A stretch of DNA of 64,000 nt from Streptomyces lavendulae subsp. lavendulae (GCF_002803845.1 NZ_CP024985.1:1364001-1428000); one strand, 5' to 3'. Shown: positions 53,106 to 62,539, counted from the first letter of the stretch. Program-made: numbers and translations. The notes: generated from the letters alone by a model not told the origin.

Positions 53106-53759
53106 CTATGCCCCCGGGAATGCGGAGACGGTGTCCGCTCCGCGCAGCCGCAGGGCCGCGGCCAGGCCGGGGCCGGGGCTGGAGAGGACGGGCACACGGG
53201 TGCGGGCGAGCGGGGCGGCCCCGGCCATGGAGGCCTGGGCCAGGACGATGACGTCGGCGTCCGTGACGGCGTCCACCGCCTCGGCCACCAGCGCGAGGTG
53301 ACCGGCGGCGTCCCCGGCCGCGAAGAGGTCCCAGGCCCCCTCCACGAGCCGCGTACGGACGGACACCGGCCGGCCGGCGGACTCCTCGGCCAGCAGTTCC
53401 CCGGTCGGCGCGAGGGTCGACCGGAGGGTGGCCAGTACGGCGATCCGCGGGCCGGTACGGACGGCCTCGGCCGCCATCGGCCGGTCCACCCGGAGCACCG
53501 GGACGCCGAGGGCGGGTGCCAGGGCCTCGGCGACCGCCCCGAGGGTCGAGCAGGTGACCAGCACGGGCCCGCCCGCGCCCCCGAGCAGCCCGCGCAGCTC
53601 CCCGGCCACCGCCTGCGGGCCGTGGGCGCGGGCCCGCTCCAGCAGTTCCGGGCGCACCAGGTGCCGCAGTACGGCCCCCGGGTGGTCCCGGTCGCGCAGC
53701 GCGTCGAAGACCGGGACGTGCACCCCGGAGGTGTGGAGCAGCGTCAGCGCGGTCACCAC
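53106..53759 (-). CDS. Aspartate/glutamate racemase-superfamily protein
   Basis: 217 residues. GPVLVTCSTLGAVAEALAPALG near residue 64 contains the first catalytic Cys (TCSTLG), and VIVLAQASMAGAAPL near residue 170 replaces the second Cys motif with a Ser/Ala-rich one. The loss of the second Cys suggests a decarboxylase-like or hydantoin-racemase-like activity, not a classic two-Cys racemase. GTG 53759 overlaps the stop of the GNAT gene. Third gene after panD. Confidence 0.75.
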   Translation of the reverse strand: MVTALTLLHTSGVHVPVFDALRDRDHPGAVLRHLVRPELLERARAHGPQAVAGELRGLLGGAGGPVLVTCSTLGAVAEALAPALGVPVLRVDRPMAAEAVRTGPRIAVLATLRSTLAPTGELLAEESAGRPVSVRTRLVEGAWDLFAAGDAAGHLALVAEAVDAVTDADVIVLAQASMAGAAPLARTRVPVLSSPGPGLAAALRLRGADTVSAFPGA

Positions 53760-54094
53760 TGGCCGGAGTCGGCGTCCAGCTGCGCCTTCGCCGCCTCGAC
53801 GACAGCGGCCGGGGGCACGGGTGCCCGGTCGGGGTGCTTGGCGGCCCAGCTCGCCGCGTAGGGGCAGAGCGGGACGACCGGCACGCCCTCGGAAGCGGCG
53901 ATCCCGTAGAAGGTCCCCACCAGGTCCCCGGCGATCCCGCGGCCCTCGTGGCCCGGCTCGACCACCGTGTGGACCGCGACCAGCGCGTGCGGCTCGGCAT
54001 CGAGGACGAAGTAGGCGATGAAACCGACCACCGCCCCGTCCTCGACGGCCAGCAGCCGCCCGGCCTCGCGCTCGTCCAGCAGCTCGATCGCCAT
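53753..54094 (-). CDS. GNAT-family N-acetyltransferase, small
   Basis: 113 residues. LLAVEDGAVVGFIAYFVLD near residue 14, HTVVEPGHEGRGIAGDLVG near residue 43 (the Q/RxxGxG/A acetyl-CoA loop) and VPLCPYAASWAAKHPD near residue 76 fit the YidJ/NATD1-like small GNAT family. The substrate is unknown. ATG 54094 follows panD by 14 bp, so it belongs to the panD operon. Confidence 0.85.
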   Translation of the reverse strand: MAIELLDEREAGRLLAVEDGAVVGFIAYFVLDAEPHALVAVHTVVEPGHEGRGIAGDLVGTFYGIAASEGVPVVPLCPYAASWAAKHPDRAPVPPAAVVEAAKAQLDADSGQW

Positions 54095-54108
54095 GTCCCC
54101 GACTCCCC

Positions 54109-54528
54109 TCAGACAGCCACCGCGTGGGGGCTGCGCTCCTGGTCCGTGCCCGGTACCGGGGCGGACGGGTCCGACCCCAGCTCGATGATCCTGTTGTCCG
54201 CGTCCACGTGGACCACGCGGGGCGAGAACGTCCGCGCCTGCGCGTCCTCGATCTGCGCGTAGCTGATCAGGATGACCAGGTCCCCGGGGTGCACCAGGTG
54301 CGCGGCGGCCCCGTTGATCCCGATGACGCCCGAACCGCGCTCGCCTTCGATGACGTACGTCTCCAGCCGCGCGCCGTTCGTGATGTCGACGATGTGCACG
54401 AGCTCCCCCGGCAGCAGGTCCGCCGCGTCGAGGAGATCGGCGTCGATCGTCACGGAACCGACGTAGTGCAGGTCGGCCTGGGTGACGGTGGCCCGATGGA
54501 TCTTGGACTTGAACATGGTGCGCAGCAT
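54109..54528 (-). CDS. panD: PanD, aspartate 1-decarboxylase proenzyme
   Basis: 139 residues. [25 protein letters not shown] shows the self-cleavage site Gly24-Ser25 that yields the pyruvoyl cofactor; [14 protein letters not shown] and [18 protein letters not shown] follow. Makes beta-alanine for pantothenate and CoA. First gene of an operon with the GNAT and racemase-like genes. The C-terminal extension past about residue 125 is variable in the family. Confidence 0.95.
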   Translation of the reverse strand: MLRTMFKSKIHRATVTQADLHYVGSVTIDADLLDAADLLPGELVHIVDITNGARLETYVIEGERGSGVIGINGAAAHLVHPGDLVILISYAQIEDAQARTFSPRVVHVDADNRIIELGSDPSAPVPGTDQERSPHAVAV

Positions 54529-54973
54529 TTTGAACTCCTAGAAGACGGCTCCCTGCCAGCTTTCTGCAGGTCAAGGGCGGTTTTCACTTTACACTGACAC
54601 GCGTCGGATCGAAGATTAAAAGGAACATCGATTCCCGCTAGCGAGAACGCACATTGCCTGCACTTCCGTGCGAACCAGGCTGTCGTCACGCAGCCGAGCA
54701 GGCGCTTGCGCGAACAACCGTCTCGGAATGTCGGGGGACGGATGCTGAGCAGATGCTGACTTACTTGACGAAGCGTCAGACACGTGGGGGGCGCAGGACG
54801 AGTCGCTCCCCTGGTGCACCTAAGACTTGGTCATCGAGCAGCTGGTCGCCCGGGGAGGCGGGCTGCCCTTCCCCTTCCGGGCCAGTTGCCGTGCCGACGT
54901 GTCCCGCTCTTCGACCTGCCCCCAGGGGGCGTGCCGCGTGCCGCTCAGGATGGGGCAGCTCGACCTCGTTCGT
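54529..54973. other. 445-bp gap between panD and the large ATPase-DUF3883 gene
   Basis: The region carries the panD leader. No reading frame on either strand matches a recognisable protein; the available small frames have no supported start. It is the left edge of the region that looks acquired. No integrase, tRNA or direct repeat was found here. Confidence 0.5.
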
Positions 54974-57900
54974 CTATGGGGAGGGTTCGGACCCCGGCGG
55001 CAGTTCAAACCGGAGGCGCATGGCCGTCCCGACGATGCGGTAGCAGGCGAGGCCGGGCGCGCTGAACGGGTTGGGGAGAGGGGTGATGCGTCGGTGGGTG
55101 CTGTCGAGGACGTGGGAGACGTAGACGATGGTGTACGTCTCGTCCGGGCGAAGGTGACTTGCTCGTTCGACTTCGGACTCGCCGAGTTCGAACTCGCCCC
55201 GGTCCCCGGTCGAGGCCTTCACCTCGTACAGGAAGGTGTGATCCCCGTCGTGGATGAGGAAGTCGTAGCCGAGGCTGTCGTCGCCCGAGCCGTCGGCGAA
55301 GACGTAATGGCGTAGCCCGGACTTCCAGGATTCCTCGCGGGGGACGCCGTACTGCCGCTGCAACCAGGCGGCCACTGCCACCTCTCCTGCGAGTCCGACA
55401 GCCCTGTCCTTCTGGGTGTCTCGGGGGACGGCTCGGTATCCCCCGCCGCGGCTGACTACCGCGGAGGTGGTTCGCTGTCTCGGGAGTGCGGGTGCCGACG
55501 GTGTGCCGGGCTGCGGGGAGGCGGAGAGTTGGTCGGGGGTGAGGTCGGCGGCGATCTGACGCGCGAGATCGCGCAGATCGTCCGGGCCGATCGGGAGCGC
55601 GCGACCGTTGAGGAGGAGCGATGGGCCCGGGGTGGCGGGGAGAGGGGTGCCACTGCTGGATAGGCTCGGTTTGAGGGGTGGGGGGTCGTTCAGGCCCAGG
55701 TCGGCCACCCGGTCCGTGGCGGCCATGCCTTCGGGCCAGTGGCCGTGGGTCTGGAGCCAAGCAATCAGTGCACGGACGCCGATCGGTTCGAAGTCGAGCA
55801 GGCCTTCGGCGTCCATCGCCGACGCGACCTCGGTGGCCGACGGCAGCAAGGGGCCCTCGCGGCCCTGGCGGCTGAGCCATACCTCCATCCGGGCGCGCAG
55901 GCGGGGAAGGAGCGCGTGAACGGCGTCGAGGCCCCCTTCGTGGATCTCGGCCACCGGACGCGGCGGGTGCTGTCGGGCCGGTGCCGGAGGCAGGTGGGTG
56001 GCGGTCCATGCCTCGGCATGGGCGTCGAGCCGGTCGGAGGTGAGATCCCAGTGGACGAATCCCCACTGGGGGTCCGGCTCCAGTCCGGGAAGCGACCGCA
56101 GCCGGATGTACTCCGTGAGGGGGGCGCCAGCCTTGTACGTCGTCAGGTAAGCGTCACGGACGCGGTCGGCTAGTCGGGCCCGGTTCTCCTGCAACCAGGC
56201 GTGGAACTGCCGTTGGTGGGTCTCCGAGTTGTCGACGGTCGGCAGGCCCAGCGTCCCCCAGGCCCGGTTGGCCTCGGACAGGGGCACTCCCAGGGCGGAC
56301 AGCTTCCGCTGCCAGTCGTTGTCGTCCACGAGCCCCAGGAGGTGGTCGGCCCGGTCGAGATCGAGCCGGGCCACGAGCCAGTCGTGGAGTTCGCCGCGGT
56401 CGTGGAGGTCCTCCTGTCCCCGCCGTAGTTCCTCGGCGAGGTCGGGGTCTGCGCAGGCGAGCAGGGGGACGAGTCGGGCGCTGCCGGAGCGGATCGAGGC
56501 ACGGTCTGCGAGGACGGCCTCCAGTCGTTGCGGTGGGATGCCGACCACGGCGGCGATGTCTGCGTCGGTGACGTCCGTGACGGCACGGCCGCGGCGCTCC
56601 AGTTCGATCAGTGCCAGCCGTACCGACGTAGCCAGATATGGGGCGCCGACCAAGGTGCTCAGGGCGGTGGAGGCGGTCTGAAGCACGTGCCAGTCGGAGG
56701 ATCGCTGCGCGCACACGACCACGACGCAGGGTTTCTCCGGGTCGTCGTGCAGGAGGGAGCGGTCGTCGCCGGGGTCGTCGAGGGTATGCCCGGCTATGTG
56801 CGTGACCGTGGTCCGGGCGGACACGGCACCGCAGATCTCCAGTCGACGTCGTACCTGGTGTGAGGAGGGGACCTCGGGCCGGGAGGAACGGTCGTCGTCG
56901 AATTCCACGAGCGCGGCTAGGAGGGTGTGCAGCCAAGGCCCGGCCAGGGTGAGCAACGGTACGCGGGGTGCGTCGGCGATTGGCAGCAGGTCCACGCGGA
57001 TGTCGACCTCCGCCTCGCTCGTCCTGCGGACCGAGTGGCATCCCTGTGCCGCCAGATGGACGTGGACGCGTCGCCCCAGCGCCCGGTCGTCGAGGGGGAG
57101 GACTGCCACGGGCGCCTGCTCGAGCAGCCTGCGGTTCTGTGTTCCCGCCACATCGGGCACGTAGACCGGTTCGGCCTCTGGTCCGGTCGGGAGGACGTCC
57201 AGTGTGCCGGCCCTGCTCACGAGGAGTTCGGGCAGGTGTCCGGGATGACGGCCAGGGTCAGTCTCAGTCGAGGGAAGCAGATCCGCCCAGGCCTGTTCGT
57301 AGGCCCTGCCCAGCAGGTGGCCGAGGCGGCCCTGCCGAAGCCGGGGCATACGGCGCAGCAAGACGGGCAGGTGGCGCAGCCGGTCGCCGGCGGTCTCCGG
57401 GTCCTCCCAGCGGCGTACTCCGAGCAGGCGCAGGCGCCTGAGAACGCGATCCGACTGTCGCAGACGCAGGGCGGCGGAGGTGACATTGAGGAAGGTGGGC
57501 GGCGCCTCCGCAGCGCCCCACCACCACGCCTGGCCCGACGTGGTGAAAGCGGGGGCGTCTTCGTCGTCTCCCGTCTGGGGAATCCACGGCGCTCGGCTCA
57601 AGAAGGCCGCCAGCGGGGTGGGCCACGGTGTGCCCTGCCGGTCGGAGCCGCCCGCGAAGCGGAACTCGAGGGCGTCGGCGGGCCAGGTGTCCAGGCCGTG
57701 GATGATCAGCTCCGCGTAGAGGCGGCGGCTCTCCTCGTCGAACGCGGCGTACTCCCACTGGCCGGGGAGCATGGCCACCCTCTTGCGGGTGGGGCGGTAC
57801 TCGACGGTCTGGTAGAGATCGTCGCGACGCTTGGGCCAGCGCTCGGCGGTCGACCGCCACTGGTCCCGCTCGTCCGAGTTCAGGCTCAGCGCCCACAGTC

Positions 57901-60289
57901 CAGGAAAAGCGGGCGGGTAGTTGAGATGCTGCCCCTTCACCGCCTGGGACGTTGCGACGTAGGTCGGTAGCAGGCCGTGGCGGACGCCCTGCTGATCGAG
58001 AAATCGCCGCAGGGTCTGTGCGTCGATCCGGGTGCCGACACAGATCGCCTCAGCGGGGCGGACAACCCGGTCGGCCGCGGCGGCCAGAGCACTGGAGGCC
58101 CCCTCGGTGCGCTCGAGGAAGCGCGGCAGCGTCCGGTCGATCCCGCTGTGCGAGCCCGTCCAGCCGTCGCCGAACATGGCCTCCGTCGCGCGCATCCAGC
58201 CATTGCGGCCCGGCACCAACAGTCCTTTGATCACGGGGCCCTTGCCGTTCCGGTCCAGGGACGACGCCCACAGGGCGCAGGCGAACAGCAGGTGCTCGCG
58301 CAGGGCTTCGTCGTCCTCTCGGTTCTTGCCCATGGCTTCGCCCAGCACGTCCAGGAGGGCTTGCGGGCTGTACTCACGCACCAGCCCCTGTTCCTCCAGC
58401 CAGGTGCGACCGCGGGACCGACGGCTTGTACTCCTTCCCGTCCAGGCGATCTCCGTGTGGACGAAGGAGATGCAGTCTGCGAGGCCGGGCGGAAGGCCGG
58501 GCAGCGCTGACGACGGCCCGTCCGAGCGGCGGAAGAACAGTCCTGGGTCCCCTGCCGGAGCCGGCTTCCCCTCGGCCGTGAGGACGATTTTCCTGCCCTT
58601 CAGCTCCTCCCCGGTGCGGGGGAAGCAAACCGAGAGGTCGTGGTAATAGTCCGCCCACTTTCCCGCGTCGAAATGCCCCTGGGCGAGGGCCGAGGCGACG
58701 CTCTCCGCCCAGCCGGCGAGCACGGTGGCAGGCGGGAGGAGCCCCAGTCCACGGACTGTACCCAGCGCGACCAACCGCTCGGCTCGCCGGGCATGGAGCT
58801 GTGGGTCAATGACCTGCCGGACCCCGGCGGCTGCCACGGCCTGCGGTGTGAACACGCGGGCTTGGTCGGGGCGGTGCCACAGGTAGCCGTGGCGGTACGA
58901 GGTGCGCGCGCCCGCGGGGTGCAGTACCGGCATGAACGGCACATCGTCGAACTCGCGGTCCCGTGCCTTGAAAGCCAGCTCCAGGCGTCGGACCTGGTTA
59001 GGCTCCCAGCACATCAGGTCGACTAGAGCACCTGCGGGCATGGTGACGCGCCCCTCGTCAACCAGTACGGCCGCCTGCGCACAGGCCTCGGCCGCGGTGT
59101 CGAGCAGCAGGTCGTTCCACTGCGTGGACTCCGCCATGGTGCGTCGGCTCACATCCGTGTGGAAGGGAGCGTTGACGAACCCGCGTACCGGGCATGTCCG
59201 TTGTGCCCCCATTGGCAGGAACGTGTACAGCCTTCCGCGCTCCAGCGGCTCGCCCGCGGGCACCGCAACGCTGACCACCGCCGAGTCGCCCAGTGCCTGC
59301 CAGCCGTCCTTCAGCGGTCCGGACACCAGGCCCGCAGCGATGGCCCCGTGCGCGCGCTCACGGTCCACGACGGCCGTCACCATGATCAGGCGGGTACGAC
59401 GGCGCAGTGTAATCTGCTGGATCTTCAGGCCGCGCGAGGTGAAAAGCGCGTCCACCTTGCGTTTGTAGACGCTCGGGCGCCCCCGGCCACCCACCCGGTG
59501 GGTCACGGACACCTTGCCGAGACGGTCGAGAAAGAGCTCGAACGGTGCTCTGTCATCAGCCAGTTCGCGCAGCTGGCGTACCGCCTCCAGCCTCGCCTCG
59601 GCCGACCGCAGAGGGAGCCGGACCACGGTCACCAGTCTGCGTCGACGGAAGGACGCCACTGCGGCCGGGACGTCGTCCACCGGCACGGGGACCTTCAACG
59701 AAGAGAGGTTTGTGCGCAGTTGGCCAGCAGCCTCCGGGCGGCCGGACGCAATCTGGTCCGCCAGCCAGTCGAAGTCCTCGTCCCGGGCGAATCGGAAACA
59801 GAACCCGTCGAAGGCCTTGGATGCGGAACCCACGACGCTGTACAGCTCGGGGGCGGAGGTGAGCTGAAGCACGCTCTTGAAGCCGACACCCTTGTGACCG
59901 ATACCCTCGTCGGGTCGCTTGCTCGACAGACCGATGCTGCACAGCGCCTCGAAGTTCTTGTACCCGAGGGGTCTGCCGCCGTTCGCCACGTAGAGCACGC
60001 CGTGCTCGCCCTCGTCCTCGTCAAGGACGATCTCGACGCGGCCGTCGCCGTGCCGGGCGGGGTGCGCGTCATGAGCATTTTGAAGGAGCTCGACCAACAC
60101 GCGCCCCTTGTACTCGGGCGAGAGCATCTGCTCCGTGACTTCTTTGAGTTCGCGAGCGGCGCGGCGTCCGCGCTTGAGGTCGGAGAGACACCCCTCGGCT
60201 TCCATGACCGCCGTCGCGACGACCCGTTTCCGCCTGGCCGAATTGCCGAGGCCCGTGGACCGCCTCGCTCGCCTCTGTCCGTCGGTCAC
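54974..60289 (-). CDS. Sacsin/GHKL-type ATPase - DUF3883 fusion, candidate defence protein
   Basis: 1771 residues from GTG 60289, preceded by GGGGGAAGA. N-terminal GHKL/sacsin-like ATPase: N-box ELLQNAHDAH (67-76), YVANGG (100-105) in the G1 region, GIGHKGVGFKSV (129-140). A long middle has no recognised motif (many WxxL and LLRR helices). The C-terminal about 110 residues form a DUF3883 PD-(D/E)xK-like domain: GLAGEVAVAAWL, then GYDFLIHDG and YEVKAS (about 1674-1693). Proteins pairing a Bergerat-fold ATPase with DUF3883 are repeatedly associated with defence islands. Role here is inference. It lies against decayed genes. Confidence 0.75.
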   Translation of the reverse strand: MTDGQRRARRSTGLGNSARRKRVVATAVMEAEGCLSDLKRGRRAARELKEVTEQMLSPEYKGRVLVELLQNAHDAHPARHGDGRVEIVLDEDEGEHGVLYVANGGRPLGYKNFEALCSIGLSSKRPDEGIGHKGVGFKSVLQLTSAPELYSVVGSASKAFDGFCFRFARDEDFDWLADQIASGRPEAAGQLRTNLSSLKVPVPVDDVPAAVASFRRRRLVTVVRLPLRSAEARLEAVRQLRELADDRAPFELFLDRLGKVSVTHRVGGRGRPSVYKRKVDALFTSRGLKIQQITLRRRTRLIMVTAVVDRERAHGAIAAGLVSGPLKDGWQALGDSAVVSVAVPAGEPLERGRLYTFLPMGAQRTCPVRGFVNAPFHTDVSRRTMAESTQWNDLLLDTAAEACAQAAVLVDEGRVTMPAGALVDLMCWEPNQVRRLELAFKARDREFDDVPFMPVLHPAGARTSYRHGYLWHRPDQARVFTPQAVAAAGVRQVIDPQLHARRAERLVALGTVRGLGLLPPATVLAGWAESVASALAQGHFDAGKWADYYHDLSVCFPRTGEELKGRKIVLTAEGKPAPAGDPGLFFRRSDGPSSALPGLPPGLADCISFVHTEIAWTGRSTSRRSRGRTWLEEQGLVREYSPQALLDVLGEAMGKNREDDEALREHLLFACALWASSLDRNGKGPVIKGLLVPGRNGWMRATEAMFGDGWTGSHSGIDRTLPRFLERTEGASSALAAAADRVVRPAEAICVGTRIDAQTLRRFLDQQGVRHGLLPTYVATSQAVKGQHLNYPPAFPGLWALSLNSDERDQWRSTAERWPKRRDDLYQTVEYRPTRKRVAMLPGQWEYAAFDEESRRLYAELIIHGLDTWPADALEFRFAGGSDRQGTPWPTPLAAFLSRAPWIPQTGDDEDAPAFTTSGQAWWWGAAEAPPTFLNVTSAALRLRQSDRVLRRLRLLGVRRWEDPETAGDRLRHLPVLLRRMPRLRQGRLGHLLGRAYEQAWADLLPSTETDPGRHPGHLPELLVSRAGTLDVLPTGPEAEPVYVPDVAGTQNRRLLEQAPVAVLPLDDRALGRRVHVHLAAQGCHSVRRTSEAEVDIRVDLLPIADAPRVPLLTLAGPWLHTLLAALVEFDDDRSSRPEVPSSHQVRRRLEICGAVSARTTVTHIAGHTLDDPGDDRSLLHDDPEKPCVVVVCAQRSSDWHVLQTASTALSTLVGAPYLATSVRLALIELERRGRAVTDVTDADIAAVVGIPPQRLEAVLADRASIRSGSARLVPLLACADPDLAEELRRGQEDLHDRGELHDWLVARLDLDRADHLLGLVDDNDWQRKLSALGVPLSEANRAWGTLGLPTVDNSETHQRQFHAWLQENRARLADRVRDAYLTTYKAGAPLTEYIRLRSLPGLEPDPQWGFVHWDLTSDRLDAHAEAWTATHLPPAPARQHPPRPVAEIHEGGLDAVHALLPRLRARMEVWLSRQGREGPLLPSATEVASAMDAEGLLDFEPIGVRALIAWLQTHGHWPEGMAATDRVADLGLNDPPPLKPSLSSSGTPLPATPGPSLLLNGRALPIGPDDLRDLARQIAADLTPDQLSASPQPGTPSAPALPRQRTTSAVVSRGGGYRAVPRDTQKDRAVGLAGEVAVAAWLQRQYGVPREESWKSGLRHYVFADGSGDDSLGYDFLIHDGDHTFLYEVKASTGDRGEFELGESEVERASHLRPDETYTIVYVSHVLDSTHRRITPLPNPFSAPGLACYRIVGTAMRLRFELPPGSEPSP

Positions 60290-60339
60290 TCTTCCCCCAT
60301 GAAGCTCCCTGGAAGTACCGATGCCGACGATAGAGGTGA

Positions 60340-61272
60340 CCACGGACATTCGGACGCACATCTGACGCCCTCGCCCATGCGGGGTGCCTACCGAGTCGGT
60401 TCCAGCCTCAGCACACCCCCGCCGCGCTGCGGGCCGGCTGGGCTCTCACCAGCCGTGACGCCGGGCCGCGATCCGGCTGCCGCTTCGCCGAGGTCTGGAA
60501 GCCCGGCGAGCCGTCGTCGGCCATCCCGATCGCCTGCAAAGGCAACCACAGCAACGCCGCCACCTCGCACACCCAGCTGGCGTCCGCCTCCGCCCATGTC
60601 GAGGCAGTCCATATCGGCGCATGGAACGAGACGCCGGTCCTGGTGTTCAGTACGGAGCTTCCGACCGAGGGCCCCCTCACGGTGCGCGCCTTGCAGGCAC
60701 GGGGAACCGGAGGCCGACTGAACGGCGCGCCGGACACCCCCGACAACCATCTCGATCAACCCGTCGACGACGAGAACATCTACCCGGGAATCCAGCGGCC
60801 CTCCCAGGGCGACGAACCGCCAGTGCCCGAGCCAGGGTTCCACGTCCAGCCCGAGCACTATCCGTGGTTTCGGCGCGTCCTCGCCCGAACCGCCGCCGCC
60901 GGCCTGACGGCCTTCGCAGGAGACGGCACAGCCACCGCGCAGTACCTCACCAAGAGGCAAGGTCAGCGACACTTCACGGGCCTGATCCATGCCGCCACCG
61001 ACAGCGTCCAAGACGCGTACGTCCAGCTCTATGGCATCGACTTCGTCGGCACCGATCACGTCTTCCGTCTCAACAGGACCCGGGTCGAGGCGTTCTCCGG
61101 AGTCGCGAAGGACCTTCTCCACCATCTCGAGAACGGCCAGTTGGAGCGGTACCGCACCGCGGTCCACGCCCAACGGAAGGCATGGCCCCTTCTCGGATGG
61201 GACTCGAAGTGGAACGGCCCTGTCTCCATCCATCAAGACGGCTCCGTACTCGCGATGCGCGTACTGACCTGA
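60340..61272 (+). pseudogene. 5'-truncated gene lacking a start codon
   Basis: The frame is open from a TGA at 60337 to TGA at 61272, but the upstream half contains no ATG, GTG or TTG in frame until GTG 60643. The codons 60470-60640 have strong G/C third positions and read WKPGEPSSAIPIACKGNHSN, HTQLASASAHVEAVHIGAWNET, so coding sequence existed before the first start. The 3' part contains EHYPWFRRVLARTAAAGLTAF and HFTGLIHAATDSVQDAYVQL. The N-terminus was probably removed when the neighbouring large gene arrived. A 209-residue product from 60643 is possible. Confidence 0.6.
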
Positions 61273-61405
61273 CCCTGCCCGGGCAGGTGTGACGGTGTCG
61301 CGCCCGGGTCCATGCGGGCGCGGCACCCGGCCATCGCCGCTGGCATGAGGGGGAGCGGAAGGGCTCCGATGCAGACGAGTGTTGGCAGGTCACGAGGCCC
61401 ATCAG

Positions 61406-61723
61406 TCAGGCGTCATGTCGCTCCTCTTGCCCGGCCAGCTGCACTCGTAGCCGCTCAGCCTCGGCCTCGGCCCAGCGCAGTCGGCGCTCCAAGACAGCGC
61501 GAGCCTGCGGCGGGATTTCGGGCTTCGGCGCCTCATTGCGTGGAACGAGCCAGCCCACGCGCTGATACGCGACAATCGCGCGAGCGTGGGGACACGTATG
61601 GCAAGACCGTTCCGGCCTCGGACGCGGCCAGCCTGCCTCCAGCATCCGGCGGGTGTGCTCACGTTGGTGTTCGGATTGAAGCATCGGGTCTGAATCCCAG
61701 ACCTGCTCGAATTCCTCGATCAT
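61406..61723 (-). CDS. Hypothetical protein, 105 aa
   Basis: From ATG 61723 with AAGG 9 nt upstream. Contains HTRRMLEAGWPRPRPERSCHTCPHARAIVAYQRVGW and a C-terminal Ala/Glu/Arg helix (RRLRWAEAEAERLRVQLAGQ) that may form a coiled coil. The pair CHTC with CPH... could bind metal. It lies 37 bp after the DUF6766 stop on the same strand, so it may be last in that operon. Not recognised. Confidence 0.6.
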   Translation of the reverse strand: MIEEFEQVWDSDPMLQSEHQREHTRRMLEAGWPRPRPERSCHTCPHARAIVAYQRVGWLVPRNEAPKPEIPPQARAVLERRLRWAEAEAERLRVQLAGQEERHDA

Positions 61724-61760
61724 CTGTTTCACCCTTGTGGGCCTGGCCGTCCGGGGCTGG

Positions 61761-62456
61761 TCAGCCTTCGATGCCAGTGGTGGTGTGGGCGGCCCCGACC
61801 GGTTTGGATTCAGGGGAGCCGCGCTGGCGGAGGTAGATGGACAGGACCACCATGGCGGCGACGGCGAGGAGTTCGGACTGCCAGTTCTGCAGGGTCCGGT
61901 TCCAGAAGTCGGGGGTGGCCACATATCCGGCCCAGCTGACGGGGTCCTCGAGTTGGCGGAGCTGCTGGTCGTTGTAGGCGGCGGTGCCGGTGATGGACTG
62001 GGCCAGCCAGGAGAGCACGAACAGGGTGCCCATGACGGTGCCCAGGGAGCGGGCGTAGAGGGTCTGGCGCCAGTCCTTGGTACCCGCCCAGCGCGGCGAG
62101 TCGGGGCGCGCGTGGTCGCCCATGCGCTGCTCCCGCTCGCCTTCATTGCCTGCTTTGTGGACCTTCTTGGACTCCGGGGAGCCTCGCTGGACGAGGTAGA
62201 CCGTGCCGAAGATATAGAGGAAGAACTGCAGGAACTCCGATTGCCAGTTCTCGGTTACGTCCACGGCGAAGTCGGATGACATCAGGTATTCGCCGAAGCT
62301 GAGCGGCTGGAGGCCGTCGACCGTCATCTGTTCGTTGAACTCGGCGTGCCCGGCGATGGCCTGGCAGACGAGCACCACCAGGAAGGCGATGCCGAAGGCG
62401 AGGGTCAGGCTGTTCTCCCGCCAGAACCCTCTGCGCGGTTCGCGGCTGTCGGTCAT
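61761..62456 (-). CDS. DUF6766-family membrane protein
   Basis: 231 residues. Two similar halves: SREPRRGFWRENSLTLAFG, DVTENWQSEFLQFFLYIFGTVYLVQRGSPESK and then SLGTVMGTLFVLSWLAQSI, NRTLQNWQSELLAVAAMVVLSIYLRQRGSPESK, each with two hydrophobic helices and a NWQSE-L plus RGSPESK ending. This internal duplication is typical of the family, whose function is unknown. ATG 62456 overlaps the stop of the 27-residue gene. Confidence 0.82.
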   Translation of the reverse strand: MTDSREPRRGFWRENSLTLAFGIAFLVVLVCQAIAGHAEFNEQMTVDGLQPLSFGEYLMSSDFAVDVTENWQSEFLQFFLYIFGTVYLVQRGSPESKKVHKAGNEGEREQRMGDHARPDSPRWAGTKDWRQTLYARSLGTVMGTLFVLSWLAQSITGTAAYNDQQLRQLEDPVSWAGYVATPDFWNRTLQNWQSELLAVAAMVVLSIYLRQRGSPESKPVGAAHTTTGIEG

Positions 62457-62536
62457 CGCTGGAGCACCCCGATGGTGATGAAGTAGCCGAGCCCGCCCAG
62501 GATGACCACCAGGGTGGCGACGAACAGGATCCGCAC
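62453..62536 (-). CDS. 27-residue membrane peptide
   Basis: GTG 62536 to TGA 62453 reads M-R-I-L-F-V-A-T-L-V-V-I-L-G-G-L-G-Y-F-I and ends ITIGVLQR, a single hydrophobic helix. AAGGGGG lies about 8 nt upstream. Its stop overlaps the DUF6766 ATG (ATGA), and it starts just after the lipoprotein stop, so translation is coupled. Likely a small membrane-regulatory peptide; too short for default annotation. Confidence 0.6.
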   Translation of the reverse strand: MRILFVATLVVILGGLGYFITIGVLQR

Positions 62537-62539
62537 GCC

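Noticed and set aside
54529..54973. Small frames between panD and the large gene
   Set aside because: No ribosome site or recognisable motif and inconsistent codon bias.
60300..61300. Integrase or attachment site explaining the acquired-looking region
   Set aside because: No recombinase gene, tRNA 3' end or flanking direct repeat could be identified.
60388..61326. 312-residue minus-strand frame at the right of the large ATPase gene
   Set aside because: Val/Gly-rich antisense pattern; the plus-strand frame has protein-like sequence and better third-position G/C bias.
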